A DNA stretch of 64,000 nucleotides from PRO6 sp035565775. Its GTDB lineage: Bacteria > Pseudomonadota > Alphaproteobacteria > Rhizobiales > Xanthobacteraceae. The stretch is taken from assembly GCA_035565775.1 (NCBI GenBank), contig DATMRW010000008.1:124001-188000 (forward strand). Reading direction: 5' to 3'. Below are positions 28,376 to 35,254 of this stretch, in pieces (positions within the stretch are counted from its first letter, which is position 1; every line of letters starts with the position of its first letter). Made by a program: the position numbers and the translations under genes. The notes under the pieces are model-generated. The model saw nothing but the letters and a program-made list of their open reading frames with translations, did not search any database and was not told the DNA's origin.

Positions 28376-29866
28376 ATGACGATCGCACCTCCGCTATCCC
28401 AAGTCTCGCCCGCCCTCCTCGCCAATTTCATCGACGGCCGCTTTGTGGAAGCTGGCCGCCGGACATTCGAGAACCGCACGCCGATCGACGATTCCGTCGT
28501 CAATCTCGTGCCGGAGGCCGACTCGGCGATGGTCGATGATGCCGTCAAGGCGGCGCGCGGCGCGCTGCGCGGTCCGTGGGGCAAGATGAGCGACCAGCAG
28601 CGCGCGAACATTTTGCGCAAGGTCGCGGCCGGCATCATGGCGCGCTTCGACGACTTTTTGAAAGCCGAGATGCTCGATACCGGCAAGCCGATCACACTTG
28701 CCTCGCACATCGACATTCCGCGCGGCGCGGCGAACTTCAACGTGTTTGCCGACCAACTCCTGACGCAGTCCTCAGAATCCTATCGCATGGCGACCCCGGA
28801 CGGCGCCGGCGCGGTCAACTACGCGATCCGCGTGCCGCGCGGCGTCATCGCCGTGGTCTGCCCGTGGAATCTGCCGCTGCTGCTGATGACCTGGAAAGTC
28901 GCCCCGGCCCTTGCCTGCGGCAATACCGTCGTCGTTAAACCTTCGGAAGAAACGCCAACCACCGCCACCCTGCTCGGCGAGATCATGAACGAGGCGGGCG
29001 TGCCACCCGGCGTCTACAACGTCGTTCACGGCTACGGCCCGGACAGCGCCGGCGAATACCTGACCAGCCATCCCGGCGTCGACGGCATCACCTTCACCGG
29101 CGAAACCACCACCGGCTCCGCCATCATGAAGGCCGCCGCCAACGGCGTCCGCCCCGTCTCGCTCGAACTCGGCGGCAAAAACGCCGCGCTGGTGTTCGCC
29201 GATTGCGACCTCGACAAGGCGATCGAAGGCACCACCCGCTCGGTGTTCGCCAATTGCGGCCAGGTGTGCCTTTCCACCGAGCGCGTCTATGTCGAGCGGC
29301 CGATCTTCGAACAGTTCGTGGCGCGGCTGAAAACCGTCGCCGAAGGGCTGCGCATGGGCGACCCGTTCGACAAGACAACGACGATGGGCCCGCTGATCAG
29401 CAAGGAGCACCGCAACAAGGTGCTCTCCTACTACGCCAAGGCCAAAGCCGAAGGCGCGACCGTGATCACCGGCGGCGGCATTCCCGACCTGCCCTCGCCC
29501 TACGGCAGCGGCTGCTTCATCCAGCCGACGATCTGGACCGGCCTATCGGAAAATTCGTCGCCGATGCGCGAGGAGATTTTTGGCCCGTGCTGCAGCATCG
29601 TGCCGTTCGACGACGAGGATGCCGTGGTCGCGGCCGCCAACGACAGCCCCTACGGCCTCGCAACCTCGATCTGGACCGAGAACCTTACGCGCGCTCACCG
29701 CGTCGCGGCGCAGGTCGAAGTCGGCATCACCTGGGTCAATAGCTGGTTCCTGCGCGACCTGCGAACGCCGTTCGGCGGCTCGAAGCAATCGGGCATCGGC
29801 CGCGAGGGCGGCACCTATTCGATGGATTTTTATACCGAGCAGCGCAACGTCTGCATCAAACTGTGA
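28376..29866 (+). CDS. 2-hydroxymuconic (or related) semialdehyde dehydrogenase
   Basis: 496 residues from the ATG at 28376 (CTGGAG upstream). Aldehyde dehydrogenase motifs: PWNLPLLLMTWK, the Rossmann FTGETTTG, the catalytic Glu in LELGGKNAA, and the catalytic Cys in ANCGQVCLSTERVY. The C-terminal RTPFGGSKQSGIGREGG and DFYTEQRNVCIKL are typical of XylG/AmnC-like enzymes, which oxidise meta-cleavage semialdehydes with NAD+. It fits the step after extradiol cleavage by the divergent LigAB-type enzyme. Confidence 0.88.
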   Translation: MTIAPPLSQVSPALLANFIDGRFVEAGRRTFENRTPIDDSVVNLVPEADSAMVDDAVKAARGALRGPWGKMSDQQRANILRKVAAGIMARFDDFLKAEMLDTGKPITLASHIDIPRGAANFNVFADQLLTQSSESYRMATPDGAGAVNYAIRVPRGVIAVVCPWNLPLLLMTWKVAPALACGNTVVVKPSEETPTTATLLGEIMNEAGVPPGVYNVVHGYGPDSAGEYLTSHPGVDGITFTGETTTGSAIMKAAANGVRPVSLELGGKNAALVFADCDLDKAIEGTTRSVFANCGQVCLSTERVYVERPIFEQFVARLKTVAEGLRMGDPFDKTTTMGPLISKEHRNKVLSYYAKAKAEGATVITGGGIPDLPSPYGSGCFIQPTIWTGLSENSSPMREEIFGPCCSIVPFDDEDAVVAAANDSPYGLATSIWTENLTRAHRVAAQVEVGITWVNSWFLRDLRTPFGGSKQSGIGREGGTYSMDFYTEQRNVCIKL

Positions 29867-29920
29867 TCTGATCGCGCAAGCCTATCCGCGTATCGCTTCC
29901 CATCCGAAGGACACGAAGAA

Positions 29921-30703
29921 ATGCTCACTGAAGACCAACGCTCCCAGGCCGCCGACATTTTGCTCGAAGCCGAACGCACCCGTCAGCCGGCACTGCAGCT
30001 TTCCAAGCAGTTTCCGAACATCGAGATCGCAGACTCTTACGCCATTCAGAGCTTGGTGACCCAGCGCAAGGTTGCCCAGGGCCGCCGCGTCATCGGCCAC
30101 AAAGTCGGCCTCACCTCAAAGGCGATGCAGCAGTCCTCCCAGATCGACGAGCCGGATTACGGCCACCTGCTCGACAGCATGATGATTGCCGACGGCGCGA
30201 AGGTGCAGCATTCCGACTATTGCGTGCCGCGGGTTGAGCCGGAGCTCGCCTTCATCCTCGGCAAGCCGCTGAAGGGTCCTGGCATCACTCTCGTCGACGT
30301 GCTGCGCGCCACCGAATACATCGTGCCGTCGATCGAGATCATCGACGCGCGCGTGCAGAACCCGCGCAAGATCTACGACACCGTTGCCGACAACGGCGCG
30401 GCGGCCGGCATCATTCTGGGCGGGCGGCCGGTGAAGCCGATGGATGTCGACCTGCGCTGGGTCGGCGCGATCTTCTATCGCAACTCGGAGATCGAGGAGA
30501 CCGGCATCGCCGCCGGCGTGCTCGGCAATCCGGCGATGGGCATTGCGTGGCTGGCCAACAAGATCGGCCCGTTCGGCACCGTGCTGGAGCCGGGACACAT
30601 CGTGCTGTCCGGCTCCTTCACCCGCCCGGTCTGGGCCGACAAGGGCGACACGCTGCATGCGGATTTCGGGCCGCTTGGCTCGGTCTCCTGCCAGTTCGTC
30701 TGA
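29921..30703 (+). CDS. HpaH-like 2-oxo-hept-4-ene-1,7-dioate hydratase (or 2-oxopent-4-enoate hydratase/decarboxylase)
   Basis: 260 residues. It follows E. coli HpaH closely in long blocks: GHKVGLTSKAMQQSSQIDEP, PRVEPELAFILGKPL with metal-binding acidic residues, PSIEIIDARV, ILGGRPVKP, EETGIAAGVLGNPA and SGSFTRPV. The superfamily adds water to, or decarboxylates, 2-oxo-enoic acids with Mg2+. It follows the dehydrogenase by 54 bases and precedes an HpaI-like aldolase by 15, so the three act in sequence. Confidence 0.88.
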   Translation: MLTEDQRSQAADILLEAERTRQPALQLSKQFPNIEIADSYAIQSLVTQRKVAQGRRVIGHKVGLTSKAMQQSSQIDEPDYGHLLDSMMIADGAKVQHSDYCVPRVEPELAFILGKPLKGPGITLVDVLRATEYIVPSIEIIDARVQNPRKIYDTVADNGAAAGIILGGRPVKPMDVDLRWVGAIFYRNSEIEETGIAAGVLGNPAMGIAWLANKIGPFGTVLEPGHIVLSGSFTRPVWADKGDTLHADFGPLGSVSCQFV

Positions 30704-30718
30704 CAGCGGCGCAGAACG

Positions 30719-31486
30719 ATGGACCTTCCGAAGAACCACTTCAAGGCTGCGATCGCCGCCAAGCAGCTGCAGATCGGCATCTGGTGCAGCCTGTGCAGCC
30801 CGATCGGAGCGGAGCTGCTCGCCGACAGCGGCTTCGACTGGATTCTGGTCGATACCGAGCACGCGCCGAACGAATTGCCGTCGGTGCAGGCGCAGCTCCA
30901 GTCGCTCAACGGCGGCACCGCCACGCCAGTCGTCCGCCCGGCGTGGAACGACCCGGTGCTCATCAAGCGCCTGCTCGACATCGGGGCGCAGACGCTGCTG
31001 ATCCCCTTCGTGCAGAATGCGGAGGAAGCAGCCCGCGCGGTTGCCGCCTGCCGCTATCCGCCCAAAGGCATTCGCGGCATCACCACCGGGAGCCGCGCCG
31101 CGCGTTACGGCCGCGTCAAAAACTACCTCGCAACGGCGGATCAGGAGATCGCCGTGCTGGTGCAGGTTGAGACGCTCGCCGCCATCGAGCAGTTGGCGTC
31201 GATCGCCGCTGCCGATGGCGTCGACGGTGTTTTCATCGGCCCGTCCGATCTCAGCGCCTCGATGGGGCATATCGGCAACCCGCAGCACCCCGACGTGCAG
31301 AAAGTCATCAAGGATGCGCTCGGCGTCATCACCGCTGCAGGCAAGGCCGCCGGCATCCTGTCGACGGTCGATGCCGATACCCGGCGCTATATCGAGTGGG
31401 GGTATCACTTCGTCGCCGCCGGCACCGATCTCGGCCTTCTCGCAAAGAATGCCGACGCGCTGGCGCGGACCTTCAAATCGGCCTGA
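30719..31486 (+). CDS. HpaI-like class II 2-oxo-4-hydroxy acid aldolase
   Basis: 255 residues, HpcH/HpaI family TIM barrel. VDTEHAPNE contains the catalytic His, VQVET gives the metal Glu, and FIGPSDLSASMG gives the metal Asp. The enzyme cleaves 4-hydroxy-2-oxo acids to pyruvate and an aldehyde (succinic semialdehyde for HpaI itself). It is the last gene of the rightward unit, followed by a strong terminator. Confidence 0.9.
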   Translation: MDLPKNHFKAAIAAKQLQIGIWCSLCSPIGAELLADSGFDWILVDTEHAPNELPSVQAQLQSLNGGTATPVVRPAWNDPVLIKRLLDIGAQTLLIPFVQNAEEAARAVAACRYPPKGIRGITTGSRAARYGRVKNYLATADQEIAVLVQVETLAAIEQLASIAAADGVDGVFIGPSDLSASMGHIGNPQHPDVQKVIKDALGVITAAGKAAGILSTVDADTRRYIEWGYHFVAAGTDLGLLAKNADALARTFKSA

Positions 31487-31528
31487 GCGCCACGCTGATT
31501 CGGGCGCGTCATAAGGGTCTGGTATGTG

Positions 31529-31557
31529 GCCCCGGCCGTTCGGCCGGGGCTTTTTTC
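31529..31557 (+). terminator. Rho-independent terminator of the ALDH-hydratase-aldolase unit
   Basis: GCCCCGGCCG and CGGCCGGGGC arms around TT, followed by six T residues, 40 bases after the aldolase stop. Confidence 0.92.
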
Positions 31558-32144
31558 ATGCCTCTGCGGACCGCCTGATAATCACCCGATAACTTCTACT
31601 ACATGATGGTACCGCATCGCGCCATGACGCCGGACAACAATACCCGCCCGACAGGAGATGAAGAAAACCACCTTTCCCTTTCGATTTTCCAATGATAGCA
31701 TAATCACTGTACAAGGAATTTAGGTTTCGTTTTTTTGGGATGGCAATTTCTTACCAGAGTCTTTCTGTCAGCTCACATCATCAGATGGTGCCAGAGGCGA
31801 TATTTGCCTCCAGCATTTTTTGCATGATGAACCTTTGGAAGAGTGCCAAAAGCAATTTTATAGAAGAAACTTCATACCATCGCGCACATCGGATTTTCGA
31901 GACGGCGCGCACCAACTCAAATGCCCGGCTCTTCGATTTTTCAGATCCGGGAGAACTTGATTTTGACTGACCAGTTTTTCGAGCCGTCGCCCGGCATTTC
32001 CGGCATGGCCCTATGCGAAGTCACGCATTGATGCCCGACGCATACTGGCAACGCCTGTCGCCTGGAAGCAGCCCTGCCGGCACGGATGGAGCACGCCTGA
32101 ACGAGATCACCAAGACTTCCGACTTTTCATGACCTAAAAATAAA

Positions 32145-32257
32145 GCGGATCACATCCGCAACATTTCTACTACCGAGCCGTTTGATACCGACTTTTTGAA
32201 AATACAACCATTTCGTCTTCCATCTGCGGCCCGCATTCAAAGCGGGCTATTTTTTTG
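32145..32257 (+). ncRNA. Candidate small RNA ending in an orphan terminator
   Basis: A perfect small hairpin GCGGAT-CAC-ATCCGC (32145-32159) is followed 70 bases later by GGCCCGC/GCGGGC and TATTTTTTTG (32228-32257), a good intrinsic terminator with no upstream gene that needs it. A possible AT-rich -10 (CCTAAAAAT) lies just before the first hairpin. It could instead be a relic terminator. No known RNA family was recognised. Confidence 0.3.
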
Positions 32258-32380
32258 CGCCTCGTCCCCTCCTCCACACCGCCACGCCCGTCCCAGCCGC
32301 TGAGCAGCCATTCGACATTCGGATTGGCCAATGGGTAAAATTTATATTAGATTTTAGGCAAATTTTTCGGGGGATTATTC

Positions 32381-33373
32381 ATGTCAAAGGGTTTGTCCAG
32401 CACGATGCAGGCCGGGGATGAAGGCATCGCCCAGTCCGATTTGCGCGTCGCCACAAAGGAAGAGATCCGCGAGCTGTCCAAGATCGACAGCACCAAATTT
32501 GTGGCAGCGGTCGTGTTTGAATACGCAGTCATCGCCGCCGCGATCTATCTGAGCTGGACGTGGTTCAGCTGGTGGAGCTACCTGCTCGCAGTCTGCCTGA
32601 TCGGTCCGCGCATCCACGCGCTGGGCGCATTGATGCACGAGGCCTCCCACTACCGCGCCTTCCGCAATCGTCGCGTCAACGACATCGTCGGCGAGATCAT
32701 TGCCTTCTCAACCACTGCATCACTATCAGGATACCGCAAAAACCACTTTGCCCATCATCGCAACCTGAATACCGACGATGATCCGGACTACATCCGCAAC
32801 CTTCTGACCGGCGAGTTCGTCTTCCCCAAGCCGCTCCGCCAGATCCTGTGGGCGCTGGTCCGCTATGGGTCCGGGCTCAAGACCTGGGCCACCTTCACCG
32901 ACTTCCATAAGACCGACGAGGTGAAGGACATCTCCAGAATGCTGATGATCGTCCGTACGGTCGCCTCCGCCGCCATCATTGCGTTGTCGATCTGGTTCGG
33001 GTTCTGGCACTTGATCCTGCTCTACTGGGTAGTGCCGCTGATGACCTCGTTCCAGGTCGTGCGCTACATCCGCAACATCGCCGAGCATGTCGGCCTCGAC
33101 CATCTGCCGCTGCCCGAGCGCACAAGGACCGTCGTCGCGCCGCTGTTCGAACAGTGGATGATCGCGCCTTACGGCCTCAACTATCATCTGGAACACCATC
33201 TCTATCCCGGCGTCACCTGCTTCAACCTCAAGAAGCTGCACGCGGTCCTGATGACCCGGGAGCCATTCCGCAGCCGCGCTCACATCACAAACGGCTACCT
33301 CGTCGGCTTGCTGCGCGAATGTATGATCTCGCCGCCCCATCAGGGCATCGAGATTCCCCAGACGCAGCCCTAG
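32381..33373 (+). CDS. Membrane fatty acid desaturase family protein
   Basis: 330 residues from an ATG preceded by CGGGGGAT. Membrane helices alternate with the three histidine boxes of the di-iron desaturase/hydroxylase family: HEASH (about residue 87), HFAHH (about 125) and HLEHH (about 271). It desaturates or hydroxylates lipids, or related hydrophobic substrates, in the inner membrane using O2 and an electron donor. No ferredoxin or ferredoxin reductase adjoins it. Confidence 0.9.
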   Translation: MSKGLSSTMQAGDEGIAQSDLRVATKEEIRELSKIDSTKFVAAVVFEYAVIAAAIYLSWTWFSWWSYLLAVCLIGPRIHALGALMHEASHYRAFRNRRVNDIVGEIIAFSTTASLSGYRKNHFAHHRNLNTDDDPDYIRNLLTGEFVFPKPLRQILWALVRYGSGLKTWATFTDFHKTDEVKDISRMLMIVRTVASAAIIALSIWFGFWHLILLYWVVPLMTSFQVVRYIRNIAEHVGLDHLPLPERTRTVVAPLFEQWMIAPYGLNYHLEHHLYPGVTCFNLKKLHAVLMTREPFRSRAHITNGYLVGLLRECMISPPHQGIEIPQTQP

Positions 33374-33542
33374 CCTAGCGCGACCCTGGGGCCGGGAGAT
33401 CCGGCCCGGCCTGTGGCTGATGGCGAGTTGTGGTATAAAAAAGAAAGCTTCCGATAAAGGGCTGCGCTCGCCGATTTGAAAGCTGGCGAGCGCGTGCCCT
33501 AAGATCGAAATTGCCCGCCGGACATGAACACCGAGGCATACG

Positions 33543-33581
33543 TCTAATTCTTTCCTCTAATTCTTGCGTCTAATTCTTGGT
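33543..33581. repeat. Three tandem copies of a 13-base repeat
   Basis: The unit TCTAATTCTT plus three variable bases occurs three times in a row (33543, 33556, 33569), just downstream of the stop of the leftward CNNM-like gene. Confidence 0.8.
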
Positions 33582-33596
33582 TAGCGGGCAAGGGGC

Positions 33597-34904
33597 TTAT
33601 TGCGGTGTTGCACTGCTCTCTTGCGACGCTGGCCGCACGAGTACCTTGTCGATCCGCGGCCCCTCCATCTGAAACACCTCGAACTGTCGGCCCAACCAGA
33701 TAAAATGCTCTCCGGCCTTCGGTACATGATCGAGCTGGAACAGCACAAAGCCAGCAAGCGTCAGGAAATCGCCGCGCGACAGCTCAGGCAATCCAAGACA
33801 CTCCGCAGCCTCGGCAATCGGAATGGTCGCATCGATTATAAGCACACCATCTTCGCGCCGCACCACCGTAGGATCCGCCTCTGCATCGAGATCGGGGAGA
33901 TCGCCTGCGATCGCCTCCAACAGGTCGGTCCGTGTCACGATCCCCTGCACAACGCCGTATTCATCTATGACCACAGCACTGTGGGCTGGCGTCTTCTTGA
34001 ACAAATCGAGCGTTCTTAAGATCGTGGCTCCCTCGTGAACGATGAGAGGTGGCCGAAGCGCGCCTTTGACATCGATTGGTCGACCATCAATAGCCTGATC
34101 GAGGAGATCCTGCTTGTCGACAACGCCCTGTATCTCGTCAATACCACCCCGTCCCACCAGAAGCAGCGCATGCGAGCAGTCGTGGACTTTCCCTAAGACA
34201 ACCTCGCTCGGATCATCAAGATCAATCCAGGAAATGTCGGGACGAGCAGTCATGATGGTCCGCACCGCGCGATTTGACAGAAACAGGACCTCTTCAAGCA
34301 TCTCTCGTTCGGCTGCACGGATCGCGCCGGATTCGGCACCCTCGGCAATAACTGCACGGATCTCCTCGGCCGTCACCTTACGGATCGACGTAGGACGCAA
34401 GCCAAAAAAATAAAGCGCGCCCCGGACAGAGACATCGAGGAGCCAGACAACCGGATTACCAATTCGCGCGATGGCTGCGAGCGGCCGGGCGACGCGCATT
34501 GCAACCCGCTCGGGATGCGCGAGCCCAATCTGCTTTGGCACGAGTTCACCGAAGAGCAATGAACAATACGAGACCAATATGACCACGACAAGAATAGCGA
34601 CTGGTTTGCCAACCTGCACCAGCGGTTGAAAGGAACCGAACCAGTACCCCAGTCGATCAGCAATGGTGACGCCACTGAAAGCTCCAGCAAAGATTGCGGT
34701 CAACGTCATCCCAATTTGTACAACGGCAAGAAATCGGCTGGAATCATCCACCAGCATGAGTGCAACGCGCGCACGTTGGTCGCCACTTGCTGCGAGCTGC
34801 TGTAATCGTGGTCGTCGCGACGAAACGATCGCCAATTCGGACATGGCGAAAAAGCCGTTGCACAACACTGTGAAGGCAACTGCCGCGATCTCTAATGTAA
34901 TCAT
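33597..34904 (-). CDS. CNNM/CorC-HlyC family membrane protein (hemolysin-like, CBS domains)
   Basis: 435 residues from the ATG at 34904; a GTG five codons upstream is an alternative. Domains in order: an N-terminal CNNM (DUF21) transmembrane domain with ITLEIAAVAFTVLCNGFFA and LLFGELVPKQIGL (residues 1-190), two CBS repeats (about 210-330, e.g. HSAVVIDEYGVVQGIVTRTDLL), and a CorC_HlyC domain at the C-terminus (LPELSRGDFLTLAGFVL). Relatives are Mg2+/Co2+ efflux proteins. It is divergent from the UPF0182 gene. Confidence 0.9.
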   Translation of the reverse strand: MITLEIAAVAFTVLCNGFFAMSELAIVSSRRPRLQQLAASGDQRARVALMLVDDSSRFLAVVQIGMTLTAIFAGAFSGVTIADRLGYWFGSFQPLVQVGKPVAILVVVILVSYCSLLFGELVPKQIGLAHPERVAMRVARPLAAIARIGNPVVWLLDVSVRGALYFFGLRPTSIRKVTAEEIRAVIAEGAESGAIRAAEREMLEEVLFLSNRAVRTIMTARPDISWIDLDDPSEVVLGKVHDCSHALLLVGRGGIDEIQGVVDKQDLLDQAIDGRPIDVKGALRPPLIVHEGATILRTLDLFKKTPAHSAVVIDEYGVVQGIVTRTDLLEAIAGDLPDLDAEADPTVVRREDGVLIIDATIPIAEAAECLGLPELSRGDFLTLAGFVLFQLDHVPKAGEHFIWLGRQFEVFQMEGPRIDKVLVRPASQESSATPQ

Positions 34905-35254
34905 TGTCGTGCTGTCCACGTGAGAGTGAACGCCGGCCGCATACTAGTCCCTCCCCCCGTCGCTTGTCTCGACTGTTTCATAAACGTCTCGAATGGCGCT
35001 GCAAGAATGCGAGCCAGCGGACGGCCATCTCGCCGCTTGGCGTCGGAACGCAGCGCGTTAATGCTGCGGGCTCGGCCAACCATTGTCAGCACGCCCCCGG
35101 GAGGACGATCATTTAAGTTCCAATAGGCACTCGCATTCCTTCGCTTGCACCTGTCAGTTGTCAGCAGCCATCGGCTGCTCGCCTAACCAATTGACTTAGG
35201 TCAAGTGTTCGCCGGCCCGAAAAGATTAGCGTATGCTATTTCCGCGAGTGGCTT
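34905..35254. other. Divergent promoter interval between CNNM-like and UPF0182 genes
   Basis: 350 bases without a credible ORF. Apart from the FixK/FNR-like box at 35191, no further operator or repeat was recognised. Confidence 0.5.
35191..35204 (+). promoter_or_regulatory. FixK/FNR-type box upstream of UPF0182 gene
   Basis: TTGAC-TTAG-GTCAA matches the FNR/FixK consensus TTGAT-N4-ATCAA. Its centre lies about 57 bases before the start codon, so class II activation would give a transcript start roughly 16 bases before the ATG. A closely similar box precedes kdp. Confidence 0.65.

Larger units (their letters stand above)
31487..32380. other. Long AT-rich interval between aldolase and desaturase genes
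   Basis: About 890 bases, clearly lower in GC than its flanks. It holds the aldolase terminator (31529), a 76-codon frame at 31740-31970 without a ribosome site or recognisable homology, a structured segment ending in an orphan terminator (32145-32257), and presumably the desaturase promoter. No gene is supported with confidence. Confidence 0.5.

Noticed and set aside
31740..31970. 76-codon frame in the AT-rich gap
   Set aside because: No ribosome site, no recognisable family, and random AT-rich sequence can give such a frame.
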